Notes under the pieces: generated by a model
What the model saw: only the letters and a program-made list of their open reading frames with translations
Told to the model about the DNA's origin: nothing
The model's database searches: none
Translations under genes and position numbers: made by a program
In this document: one piece after another, positions 23,486 to 31,732 of the stretch
How positions within the stretch are numbered: the stretch's first letter is position 1
How the letters are laid out: every line of letters begins with the position of its first letter
Source: Aquimarina aggregata
GTDB lineage: Bacteria > Bacteroidota > Bacteroidia > Flavobacteriales > Flavobacteriaceae
Direction: 5' to 3'
NCBI RefSeq assembly: GCF_001632745.1
Contig: NZ_LQRT01000007.1
Span: forward strand, 1 to 64,000
DNA: 64,000 bases

Positions 23486-24388
23486 ATGATTGAGTTAAGT
23501 TTATCTGAAGAAAAATTTAATATTAATGGTGTTGCTTTGAGTTTTCCAATAGAAATTGAATTTTTAAGCAAATTACTTTCTGTTACCAAAAGAACAAAAA
23601 AAGGAAAAAATAACACAATCTACACTTGGGATGATTTAGGAATCCTTGCTTATTCAAAAAATGGTAAAGTTGCAGAAAGTTTACTACTTGAATTAAAAAA
23701 AGAGGATTTTGATTTTAGTCCTAAACAGGTTTTCAAAGGAAAATTTTATTTTGATAATGAAGAACTCATTAGTTATTATAAAAATAATAAAGACAAAAGA
23801 ATTAAGCTTTTTGACGGAGACTCATCTGGTGCACTAGTTCTTAATAGTATTAGTGTCTGGTTTGACTCTATTGATAACAACATTATAGCCATTGAAATAG
23901 CTGCTTTTAAAGGTTCGACAATTAAAGAAATACCTCGGGATAAGTATCTGATTAAGGAATTAAATGAAGAAACGATTGAATTTTCAGATTTTGGTTTTAA
24001 ATTATCTATTATTCAGGAATTGATGTATAACAAAGAACTTCTTCAACCAAAATTTGACTTATTTGAATTTGTTATAGGGTATACCAAAAGAGAGATTGAT
24101 CTTGAAAAGGAAGGTTACGAACCAATACCAGAGGTAACAAATTACTTTAAAAAACTTCCTATACCAAAAAAATTAGCAAGTGAAGTAACCGAAATATATC
24201 AAGATGGAGGAAACGATATTTATATGCAACTTTTGAGGTTTGCCGAGGGTTGGGAAGATTACTGGGACATAGAGAAAACTGAAGATACTAAGTATTTTCC
24301 GAACTTAAAAAAAGTGGTGTTATGTTATGCTAAAAAAAACGTATTTGAAGAATTTAATAATAAAGGAATTAAAGCTGAATGGTTGTAA
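23486..24388 (+). CDS. Hypothetical two-domain protein, immunity-like
   Basis: Predicted 300 residues, cytoplasmic, no signal peptide. The N-terminal half (residues 1-160) is strand-rich with YTWDDLGILAYSKNGKVAES and a mid FDGDSSGALVLNSISVWFD. The C-terminal half contains LLRFAEGWEDYWDIEKTEDTK followed by LKKVVLCYAKKNVFEEF. This layout recalls DUF7738/DUF6892-type proteins that accompany polymorphic toxins, but I cannot confirm it. ATG 23486 is used because TTG 23462 is inside the tag. Sole gene of unit C25. Confidence 0.7.
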   Translation: MIELSLSEEKFNINGVALSFPIEIEFLSKLLSVTKRTKKGKNNTIYTWDDLGILAYSKNGKVAESLLLELKKEDFDFSPKQVFKGKFYFDNEELISYYKNNKDKRIKLFDGDSSGALVLNSISVWFDSIDNNIIAIEIAAFKGSTIKEIPRDKYLIKELNEETIEFSDFGFKLSIIQELMYNKELLQPKFDLFEFVIGYTKREIDLEKEGYEPIPEVTNYFKKLPIPKKLASEVTEIYQDGGNDIYMQLLRFAEGWEDYWDIEKTEDTKYFPNLKKVVLCYAKKNVFEEFNNKGIKAEWL

Positions 24389-24390
24389 AA

Positions 24391-24598
24391 CTGGTCACAA
24401 AACTGTATCAAAACCTAGTATGAAGTAAAATCCATCGAAAAGACTGGGCTTATTTGTTATATCGACCAATACAAAATTTAGTATTTTAATGATTGACGAT
24501 AAACACAAAATAGTGTATTTAGCGAATTAGTAAGCCGAAACTAAAGTGCTTATCACCTACCCTATATTTTTATATTAAATAATGTATACAATTAGAAG
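24391..24598 (+). repeat. Site S25, decayed attC-like element (family B)
   Basis: CTGGTCACAAAACTGTATC at the left, then CCATCGAAAAGACTGGGC, an A-rich stretch, and a right half AGCGAATTAGTAAGCC, GTGCTTATCACCTACCCTAT. End tags are not clear. It is placed here by its position and by similarity of the right half to S19. Confidence 0.4.
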
Positions 24599-24601
24599 AA
24601 A

Positions 24602-25129
24602 TTGACAATAGATTTTACGAATATTGCATATCTCAGGGCAGGAAATGATCGTCAGCAAAGAGCTTATGCAGAACTGATGAAGTTATCACTTTTTGAAAAC
24701 CTCCAAGACTATAATCCCATATTAACAGGAACCATTCCCATTGGGATAGATCTTCCTAAAAGTGACTTAGATATCATTTGCGAAAGCTCAGATCATATTG
24801 GGTTTACTAAGACTCTTAAATCGTTATATTCTAATAAGGACAGTTTCGAAATACAAACGGGTAATTGGAATGAGCTAAAATCAACTATTGCTATATTTCA
24901 ATCGGGTAAATTTAAGATTGAAATTTTTGGACAGGATTGCCCAACTGAAAATCAAGATGCATATAAACATATGATAATCGAGCATAAAATTCTGAACTCA
25001 GAAGATGATAGATTTAGAGCAGAAATAATACGACTGAAACAAGAAGGACTAAAGACAGAGCCTGCTTTTGCAAAATTATTGGGCTTGACTGGAAATCCTT
25101 ATAAAGAACTATTGAAATTTGAAATATAA
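24602..25129 (+). CDS. DUF4269 protein, nucleotidyltransferase-like, TTG start
   Basis: Predicted 175 residues of the DUF4269 family. Recognised from YLRAGNDRQQRAYAEL, LTGTIPIGIDLPKSDLDIIC (a nucleotidyltransferase-like GS...DxD arrangement) and the closing LLGLTGNPYKELLKFE. It is probably a minimal nucleotidyltransferase-fold protein; the substrate is unknown. TTG at 24602 gives the conserved N-terminus. It follows the decayed site S25 and precedes the TetR gene by 57 bases on the same strand. Confidence 0.85.
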   Translation: MTIDFTNIAYLRAGNDRQQRAYAELMKLSLFENLQDYNPILTGTIPIGIDLPKSDLDIICESSDHIGFTKTLKSLYSNKDSFEIQTGNWNELKSTIAIFQSGKFKIEIFGQDCPTENQDAYKHMIIEHKILNSEDDRFRAEIIRLKQEGLKTEPAFAKLLGLTGNPYKELLKFEI

Positions 25130-25160
25130 ACACTAAAGGAAATAAAAAATTTGCTACATC

Positions 25161-25181
25161 ATATACCGTAGAGTATATTTG
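25161..25181 (+). promoter_or_regulatory. TetR operator 1 overlapping a TAnnTTTG promoter box
   Basis: ATATACCGTAGAGTATAT (25161-25178) is a near-palindrome matching operator 2 (25793-25810) at 16 of 18 bases. It overlaps TATATTTG (25174-25181), a Bacteroidota -7 box. The ATG of the TetR gene lies only five bases further, so the mRNA would be leaderless or nearly so. Autorepression is expected. Confidence 0.75.
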
Positions 25182-25185
25182 TAGT

Positions 25186-25776
25186 ATGATAAGGTCTGAA
25201 AAAACGAGACAATTAATAATTAAAAAAACAGCTTCTATATTCAATAAAAAAGGATATACCGGAACTTATTTATCTGATTTAACTAATGCTACTGGATTAA
25301 CAAAAGGTAGTATCTATGGGAACTTTAAAGATAAAAACGAAGTTGCTCTTGAAGCTTTTAGATATAACTATAAATTCCAAACAGAACAAGTACTATCTAA
25401 AATTGAAAAAGAAAATAACTCTGCTAATAAATTACTTGCTTTTTTAAATCATTATAAAACAGAATTTAAGCCCATTTTTAATAATGGGGGCTGCGCCATA
25501 TTAAATACGGCAGTAGATGCTGATAACGGTAATGATTTACTTAACAAAGAAGTAATAAAAACTATTCATAATTGGCATCAAAAAATCAACTTAATTCTAG
25601 CTGATGGTGTTAAAAACAATGAACTTAAAAATATAGATATCGAAACATTTTCGTACAGAATGATTTCCTTAATTGAGGGAAGCATTTTATTGGCAAAGAC
25701 ATTAAATAAACCCGAAATTTTAATAAATAATATAGACTTTTTAATAGAAGAAATACATCAAATAAAATTAGATTAA
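25186..25776 (+). CDS. TetR/AcrR-family repressor
   Basis: Predicted 196 residues. The N-terminal HTH is typical: KTRQLIIKKTASIFNKKGYTG, LSDLTNATGLTKGSIYGNF and KDKNEVALEAFRY. The ligand domain (residues 60-196) contains GGCAILNTAVDADNGND and SLIEGSILLAKT, as in TetR proteins with C-terminal domain TetR_C_16/YxaF type. Matching palindromes precede this gene and the following ketosynthase gene, so it very probably represses itself and the ketosynthase. The inducer is unknown. Confidence 0.9.
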   Translation: MIRSEKTRQLIIKKTASIFNKKGYTGTYLSDLTNATGLTKGSIYGNFKDKNEVALEAFRYNYKFQTEQVLSKIEKENNSANKLLAFLNHYKTEFKPIFNNGGCAILNTAVDADNGNDLLNKEVIKTIHNWHQKINLILADGVKNNELKNIDIETFSYRMISLIEGSILLAKTLNKPEILINNIDFLIEEIHQIKLD

Positions 25777-25792
25777 AAAAATTTAAACACAC

Positions 25793-25810
25793 ATATACCG
25801 TACGGTATAT
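25793..25810. promoter_or_regulatory. TetR operator 2, perfect palindrome
   Basis: ATATACCGTACGGTATAT is a perfect 18-base palindrome, 15 bases before the ketosynthase start codon and 16 bases after the TetR stop codon. It shares ATATACCGTA and GTATAT with operator 1. Confidence 0.8.
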
Positions 25811-25825
25811 ACAAATAATATAATT

Positions 25826-27073
25826 ATGAAAAGAGTTGTAATAACAGGATTAGGAGCAATAACACCAATTGGAAAAAATGTAACCCACTATTGGAAAAAT
25901 CTTTTAAATGGAATATCAGGAGCCAATAAGATATCGCGCTTTGATTCCACTAATTTTAAAACTCAATTTGCGTGTGAAATAAAAGAATATGATGTTTTAG
26001 ACTATTTCGGTAGAAAGGAAGCCAGAAAACTGGATAGATATAGCCAATATGGATTAATATCAACAGAAGAAGCTATTAAAGATGCTAAATTAGAATTCTC
26101 TACATTAAACAGTAATAGAATAGGAGTTATTTTTTCAAGTGGAATTGGTGGTTTTGAAACTTTCGAAAACGAAGTTATTGAATACACAAAAAATGATTTC
26201 AACCCAAGATTTAATCCTTTTTTCATACCAAAAATAATAGCTAACGGTCTTTCTGGTATGATTTCTATTAAATATGGGCTTAGAGGTGTAAATTATACTC
26301 CTGTAACGGCTTGTGCTTCTTCAACACAAAGTATCATTCAAGCCTTTAACTATATAAGATTAGAAAAAGCTGACATAATAATTACCGGGGGTTCAGAAGC
26401 TCCAATAACCCAAGCTTCAATCGGTGGTTTTAATGCTATGAAAGCAATGTCTACAAATAACACCAACTATATTACTGCTTCAAAACCATTCGATACCAAT
26501 AGAGATGGTTTTGTTGTTGGTGAAGGTGCTGGTACTTTAATTATAGAAAGTTTAGATTCGGCTTTAAAAAGAAATGCAAATATTTATGCAGAAATTATTG
26601 GAGGTGGAGAAACATCTGATGCTTATCATATAACTGGAACACACCCCGAGGGATTAGGTGCATATCTTGCTATGGAAAATGGAATAAAAGAAGCGAAAAT
26701 TACTCCTAAAGATATCGACTATATTAATGCACACGCTACTTCTACAGGATTAGGAGATTTATCTGAAATAAAAGCCATTGAAAAACTCTTTCAATCCAAT
26801 ATTAATAACATACAAATTAGCGCTACTAAATCTATGACAGGACATTTATTGGGTGCAACAGGTGCTATCGAAGCAATAGCGACTTGTTTATCTGTAAATA
26901 AAGACTTAATACCCCCTACAATTAACACAACAAAAATAGATGAAAACATACCTAATGAATTGAATTTATCACTTGGAACAAAATCTTATAAAAAAATTAA
27001 TTACGCTTTAAGTAATAGTTTTGGATTTGGAGGACATTGCTCTGCATTAATATTAAAAAAGTACGTTGGCTAA
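25826..27073 (+). CDS. fabF: Beta-ketoacyl-ACP synthase II (FabF type)
   Basis: Predicted 415 residues, full length for KAS II, which elongates acyl-ACP with malonyl-ACP in the cytoplasm. Catalytic residues sit at the canonical positions: C163 in TACASSTQS, H303 in NAHATSTGLGD, K335 and H340 in KSMTGHLLGATGA. GFGGHCSALILKK closes the protein. No acyl carrier protein or other fatty-acid gene is adjacent, and a dedicated TetR sits upstream. This is therefore probably an accessory, inducible copy rather than the housekeeping fabF. It may alter acyl chains, or serve the gene set downstream. Confidence 0.92.
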   Translation: MKRVVITGLGAITPIGKNVTHYWKNLLNGISGANKISRFDSTNFKTQFACEIKEYDVLDYFGRKEARKLDRYSQYGLISTEEAIKDAKLEFSTLNSNRIGVIFSSGIGGFETFENEVIEYTKNDFNPRFNPFFIPKIIANGLSGMISIKYGLRGVNYTPVTACASSTQSIIQAFNYIRLEKADIIITGGSEAPITQASIGGFNAMKAMSTNNTNYITASKPFDTNRDGFVVGEGAGTLIIESLDSALKRNANIYAEIIGGGETSDAYHITGTHPEGLGAYLAMENGIKEAKITPKDIDYINAHATSTGLGDLSEIKAIEKLFQSNINNIQISATKSMTGHLLGATGAIEAIATCLSVNKDLIPPTINTTKIDENIPNELNLSLGTKSYKKINYALSNSFGFGGHCSALILKKYVG

Positions 27074-27312
27074 CAATCCATAGAAAACATAAGACATTTT
27101 GTTTAACTCATAGTTAACTAAGCACTAATAAAGTTCAGTAAACATAAAGTTTTGGGGGTTATTAAAGAAAAAGGAAAGAGCAAAAATATTTATATTTAAC
27201 AAATCTCTTAATAGCCATTCCTACACTAGAATTAACTCAGAAAATTTTAAATCAAATCGGAACTGAATTAAATGACAAAGATTGTTTTATTAAACTTAGT
27301 CATAAACTATAA

Positions 27313-27482
27313 ATGTAGTACAACAATATATAAGCACTCATGGTTCACAAATAGAATGGTTATCGTGTTTTTCTTAAGACGTACTACTTGCAATTGAAAA
27401 GTTAATAACCAACGTCAAAAAAACCTTAAAACGAGCCTAAAATATAAATCTCTAAAGTACATACACTTAACGATTATGGTAT
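27313..27482 (+). repeat. Site S26, decayed attC-like element (family A)
   Basis: This lies in a 609-base stretch without genes (27074-27682). GTAGTACAACAATATATAAGC, then AGAATGGTTATCGTG, AAGACGTACTACTTGC, AACCAACGTC and TACATACACTTAACGATTATG follow the family A order, but the pairing is eroded. I see nothing else in the stretch. Confidence 0.6.
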
Positions 27483-27682
27483 GTTAAAACAAATTAAAAA
27501 TTACATTATCTTAAACATAAAAATGTCAGTGATTTCTTAAATACACGACTAAAACTTCAATATAAAATCAAAGTACAAAAAAACTAACCTCTAACAGAAA
27601 ATCAAAAAAAAATCATGAATCTTTATAAGGTTCTGATGATAACCAGCATCAAAAACAGCCATAAAATATAATAGAATTAATT

Positions 27683-28471
27683 ATGAAGAATCAAGAAATA
27701 AAATTGGTAGATGGAGGCAAAAAGTCCTCAACCTTCAAGGACAGATTTGTATCAAAAATTATGAAATCTTACTTAGGCTTTGTAGATCGTATGATTATAA
27801 AAACTGTAAAGAACAAGGTGGGAGAAACAGATATTGCAAATTACAAAGAACTATATGCTTTAGAAAAGAATTGGACTACTATACGTAAGGAATTAGATTT
27901 ACTATTGGACCAATTAGATACCGTTGTTTATTATGAAGATGTAGATAAGCGATATTCTAGAGAAACTGGTGATGAAAAAACTAAAAAGAAAGACTCTTGG
28001 AAAATAGAACAATTTTATCTCTATGGTCATCGCATAAAACGTGGCTTCAAGCGCTCTCCGGCTACCGGAAAACTACTTGAAAAAATTCCAGGAATACAAA
28101 CTGCATTATTTTCAATATTACAACCAAAAGCTCATATCAAGGCACATCGGGGGGAATATGCAGGCTTATTACGTTGCCATTTAGGATTAAAAGTTGATTC
28201 TCCCGAAGAATGTAAAATAAGGGTGAATGATGATTTTTTCCATTGGAAAGAGGGTGAAATATTTATTTTCGATCATACAAATGAACATGAAGCTTGGAAT
28301 AATTCTGAAAGTATACGAGTAATTTTAATATTTGATTTTGTTAGAAAATTACCTTTCCCTTTGTCTTTTCTAAATAAAATTGGACTAAAAATGTTGGGAA
28401 AATCTAATCATATTGAAAATGCCAAGAAAATTTTTGAACATGGACCAAATCAAGTTTTGAAATCTGTTTAA
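27683..28471 (+). CDS. Aspartyl/asparaginyl beta-hydroxylase-like (LpxO-type) dioxygenase
   Basis: Predicted 262 residues. The Fe(II)/2-oxoglutarate Asp/Asn hydroxylase domain spans about 120-235: KAHIKAHRGEYAGLLRCHLG supplies the first His and the conserved RxHLG, CKIRVNDDFFHWKEGEIFIF follows, then DHTNEHEAWNNSESIRVILI with the second His and the RVxL element. No membrane helix is certain, though the C-terminus is hydrophobic. The family hydroxylates peptides or lipid A acyl chains. Position next to a ketosynthase and a terpene-cyclase-like gene suggests small-molecule or lipid tailoring; that is inference. Confidence 0.88.
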   Translation: MKNQEIKLVDGGKKSSTFKDRFVSKIMKSYLGFVDRMIIKTVKNKVGETDIANYKELYALEKNWTTIRKELDLLLDQLDTVVYYEDVDKRYSRETGDEKTKKKDSWKIEQFYLYGHRIKRGFKRSPATGKLLEKIPGIQTALFSILQPKAHIKAHRGEYAGLLRCHLGLKVDSPEECKIRVNDDFFHWKEGEIFIFDHTNEHEAWNNSESIRVILIFDFVRKLPFPLSFLNKIGLKMLGKSNHIENAKKIFEHGPNQVLKSV

Positions 28472-28507
28472 TGCAAAATATAATCATTAAGAAAAAAATT
28501 ACCCACA

Positions 28508-29110
28508 ATGAAAAAAACAATACTGATTATTAATGCACATCAAAAATATGATGGAATATCAGAAGGTAAACTGAATAAAGCGTTTGTTGATACTGCAACA
28601 GCTTATCTAAAAGAAAACAAATTTAACGTTATTCATACGCATACAGAACAACCTTACTCTATTGACGATGAACTCCAGAAACTAGTAAAAGCAGATTTTA
28701 TTATTTTTCAAAGTCCAATATATTGGTTTGGTGTACCATGGATAACAAAAAAATACTTTGATGAAGTATGGTCTGCAGGATACACTACCGTGACATGCTC
28801 TGGAGACGGACGAACTCGTGAAGATCCAAGTCGCCGCTATGGAACAGGTGGATTGATGAACGATAAATCTTATATGTTATCTCTGACATATGCATCACCT
28901 AAAATAGAATTTGACGATACTAATGGGTTTTATGACGGTAAAAGTATAGATGATGCTAATATTGGTACACATAAAATTTTTCAATTTTGCAGGCTTCAAA
29001 TGTTACAGACATATGCTATATATAACGTTCACAAAGAAGAGAATCTAAACTTAGAAAAAGAATTAGAAATATTTCGAAAAACCTTGAAAGCAAATTTTTT
29101 ATCAAACTAG
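28508..29110 (+). CDS. NAD(P)H quinone oxidoreductase, MdaB-like
   Basis: Predicted 200-residue flavodoxin-fold protein. Recognised from TILIINAHQKYDGISEGKLN, the binding loop FQSPIYWFGVPWITKKYFDEV, and the MdaB-specific SGDGRTREDPSRRYGTGGLM region that contacts FAD and substrate. MdaB reduces quinones by two electrons in the cytoplasm. It starts 36 bases after the hydroxylase gene and lies 58 bases before the terpene-cyclase-like gene, so the three probably form an operon. Confidence 0.9.
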   Translation: MKKTILIINAHQKYDGISEGKLNKAFVDTATAYLKENKFNVIHTHTEQPYSIDDELQKLVKADFIIFQSPIYWFGVPWITKKYFDEVWSAGYTTVTCSGDGRTREDPSRRYGTGGLMNDKSYMLSLTYASPKIEFDDTNGFYDGKSIDDANIGTHKIFQFCRLQMLQTYAIYNVHKEENLNLEKELEIFRKTLKANFLSN

Positions 29111-29168
29111 AACTTATTTTCTTACGAATTACTCTTAAAACAAAATTTTCAAAATTTACACACAAAAA

Positions 29169-30704
29169 ATGAAAGAATTAGAATTAAATCAAATTGATGA
29201 TTTAAAAAATATTTTAACCAATTATGATAATATAATCTTTGATATTGGAGATGTTATTTTAAACTGGAATTCTAAAAATGAGACTCACGATTTAAGACAA
29301 ATTATTAAGCACCCTATTTGGAAAGATTATGAAAAAGGTATCTTAAAAAAAGAAAATGCATTTACACTTTTAAGTAGTGAAATAAACATCCCATATATCA
29401 CGCTCGAAAGACTTGTTAACAAAGGTATGAAAAGTGTTACGGTCAATCAACCAATGGTGAGACTGTTAAAAGAACTTAAGCAATTAAACAAGAAATTAAT
29501 TTGTCTTACAAATATGGATAAAAATTCTTTTTTTTATCTATTCTCTGAGTTTGATTTTTGGCAGTACTTTGAATTTGTTTATGTCTCATCACTTTTATCT
29601 ATGAGCAAACCAAACATTAGGGTTTTTCAATATGTAATTGACAATGCTCATCTAGATCCTAATAAAACCATTTTTTTAGATGATAAAACATCCAACCTCG
29701 AAATAGCAAGAAAATTAGGAATACATACTTTTAATGTAAAAAATTACGATTATCAATTAAATAAAGTCAATATTTCAACCGATTTGTCAACGAGTTCTGA
29801 ACTATTAAATTTATTAGAAAGAAAGAAAAAAGGAAATGCTTATCTACATGGGCATTTACTACAATCTCCATTTTGTAAAAGTTACATTTCAAAAGATATA
29901 GAGTTAACAAAAGGAAAAGAATTCTCTAAAGAAATTTTTTCGACAATAGTTATTCTACATACGAATTCTTCATTACCCAAAGAAATTGTTGAAGCTATGA
30001 CGCATGAAATTAATGCACATAACCAGAATAATTTTCGTTGGTGTTTTTATAAAGAAGAAGCGAGACCAGAAAATTTTCCAGATGATTTAGACACAACATC
30101 AATGATTCTATCGTTTCTATTGAAAAACCAGAAAGTAACAAAGAAAATGATATTGCCAGTAGTACATGAAATGCTTTCTAATCGTAACGAAGAGGGAATT
30201 ATACAAGTGTATTTTGATAAAAATAGACCTAGGATAGATGCAGCGGTTGCTGTTAATGTATTATATCTTATGTATCAAATTGGTTATGCTAATGAAGAAG
30301 ATTTAAAAGCTACAAAAAATTATATTTATGATTTTTTAATACATCAAGAATATTTAAAAGGAACGAGATATTACCCCTCTCCAGATGTCTTTCTTTTTTT
30401 TCTGTCCCGGTTAGTATCAGATTTCCCTGATCAATTTAAAAGTTTGACTAGTGAATTAAAAAGTAATTTAATTTCTCGTATCGATGCTACTGTGCATCCA
30501 CTTGATCGTGCACTGCGAGTTATTTCTTTAAAGAAGTTCGGAATTATAAATCGATTAGATTTCATAAAACTCTTAGAAACTCAATTACACGATGGAGGAT
30601 GGCCTATGAATGGGCTTTTTATCGCGGCTAAATCTAAAGAATACTTCGGGAGTAGAGAGTTAACGTCCTCATTTGCGATGGAAGCAATAGAAACAATGTT
30701 ATAA
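29169..30704 (+). CDS. HAD phosphatase-terpene cyclase fusion, drimenol-synthase-like
   Basis: Predicted 511 residues. Residues 1-195 are a HAD-IA phosphatase domain: nucleophile D25 in IIFDIGDVILNW, motif II LICLTNMDKN, motif III K in SMSKPNIRVFQ, motif IV FLDDKTSNLEIARKLG. Residues about 215-511 form an alpha-barrel class II terpene cyclase-like beta domain with D306-L-D308-T-T, the DxDTT variant of the class II DxDD motif, and a terminal QLHDGGWPMNG. This exact architecture is that of the bifunctional bacterial drimenol synthases described, as I recall, from marine flavobacteria such as Aquimarina. The expected reaction is farnesyl diphosphate cyclisation to drimenyl diphosphate, then dephosphorylation to drimenol. 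Confidence 0.8.
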   Translation: MKELELNQIDDLKNILTNYDNIIFDIGDVILNWNSKNETHDLRQIIKHPIWKDYEKGILKKENAFTLLSSEINIPYITLERLVNKGMKSVTVNQPMVRLLKELKQLNKKLICLTNMDKNSFFYLFSEFDFWQYFEFVYVSSLLSMSKPNIRVFQYVIDNAHLDPNKTIFLDDKTSNLEIARKLGIHTFNVKNYDYQLNKVNISTDLSTSSELLNLLERKKKGNAYLHGHLLQSPFCKSYISKDIELTKGKEFSKEIFSTIVILHTNSSLPKEIVEAMTHEINAHNQNNFRWCFYKEEARPENFPDDLDTTSMILSFLLKNQKVTKKMILPVVHEMLSNRNEEGIIQVYFDKNRPRIDAAVAVNVLYLMYQIGYANEEDLKATKNYIYDFLIHQEYLKGTRYYPSPDVFLFFLSRLVSDFPDQFKSLTSELKSNLISRIDATVHPLDRALRVISLKKFGIINRLDFIKLLETQLHDGGWPMNGLFIAAKSKEYFGSRELTSSFAMEAIETML

Positions 30705-30889
30705 AAGAGAATGATCAAAAAAATATATTACTAATGTATGCCATAAAGTACATGAAATAATTTAGTTCATGTGATATCTAAGTAAAAGTAGTTTGCAATA
30801 CAATTTCAAATCATTTTTCATCTAAATAAAGTATATTGTAATCAGAAAAATAGTTGCCATAATTATATAAAGTTGTTAGTCAATATAAA

Positions 30890-31366
30890 ATGGAGAAACG
30901 AAAATTAATCTCATCTGGAATAAAAACTAAAAAATATTTTTGGTCATGGTTTGTTTTATTTTTCTTTTATATTTTTTCTAAAGTCGCAAATTTTAACGAT
31001 TTCTGGTTCTTCCTGGGATTGACACTATCAATGTTTTTTTTTGTATTATGTTTAATCTTGAAAAAAGTAGAATACACTAGTGACTTTGTATATTTTAACG
31101 GTAAAAAAACAAAATTTAGTGATATTAAAAATTTAAAAGTTTTCGAATTTAACAGAAATACGTATTACCTATTCATAACCAAATCTGACAGTTTGTTTTC
31201 TAAATACAACTTTACTCAATTAGGATTAGGTAAAAAGGTTAATTTTTTCGCTCTAATGAAAATGTTATATTCTAAAACTTTAGAAGCTGAACTACCACTT
31301 GCTGAGTTTTTTGGATTATTGAAAGAAAAATCTGAAATAAAAAAAGTACAATTATTTGAGGAATAA
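30890..31366 (+). CDS. Two-helix membrane protein with PH-like tail
   Basis: Predicted 158 residues. Two membrane helices (about 18-35 and 40-60), then a strand-rich domain (FVYFNGKKTKFSDIKNLKVF, YYLFITKSDSLFSKYNF). The layout resembles the cassette protein at 2403-2870, though sequence similarity is weak. No family was assigned. It is followed by the decayed site S27, so it may be a former cassette gene. Confidence 0.7.
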   Translation: MEKRKLISSGIKTKKYFWSWFVLFFFYIFSKVANFNDFWFFLGLTLSMFFFVLCLILKKVEYTSDFVYFNGKKTKFSDIKNLKVFEFNRNTYYLFITKSDSLFSKYNFTQLGLGKKVNFFALMKMLYSKTLEAELPLAEFFGLLKEKSEIKKVQLFEE

Positions 31367-31377
31367 ATAACTTTCTC

Positions 31378-31530
31378 ATACTTTATAGGTAGTTATAACT
31401 CATTAAGCAACAGATCAACTATTCTTCATTTTTCTAAAAGCGCAATGCTTGTCCAGAGAAGAGTTAGCGATTACTGTAAAAAACGAGGTAACATTTTCCA
31501 CTGCTCTGTCATAAATGCATTAAACATACT
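31378..31530 (+). repeat. Site S27, decayed attC-like element (family A)
   Basis: The stretch 31367-31705 has no gene. ATACTTTATAGGTAGTTATA, AAAAGCGCAATGCTTGTCC, GAGGTAACATTTTCCACTGC and TCTGTCATAAATGCATTAAAC keep the family A order with eroded arms. A second, weaker family B-like right half (CTCCCCTACTTGCCC) follows near 31650. Confidence 0.6.
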
Positions 31531-31732
31531 AAAATTAAAAAAACGATATTGCTTATACAAGCTATTAAACTTTTGATGTTAAAAACTAAATAAAGACATA
31601 AACGAAAAACAACTTGCTATAACCCCAAAAATAATTACTTGTTTTCTCCCCTACTTGCCCTATATTTAATGTTTAATGACATATACATAGTGTATGCAAT
31701 GAAACATGATAAAATCAATAAGTTCAAAAAGT

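Noticed and set aside
30749..30772. ACATGAA/TTCATGT hairpin after the terpene-cyclase-like gene as a terminator
   Set aside because: The stem is short and has no following T-run; not listed as a terminator.
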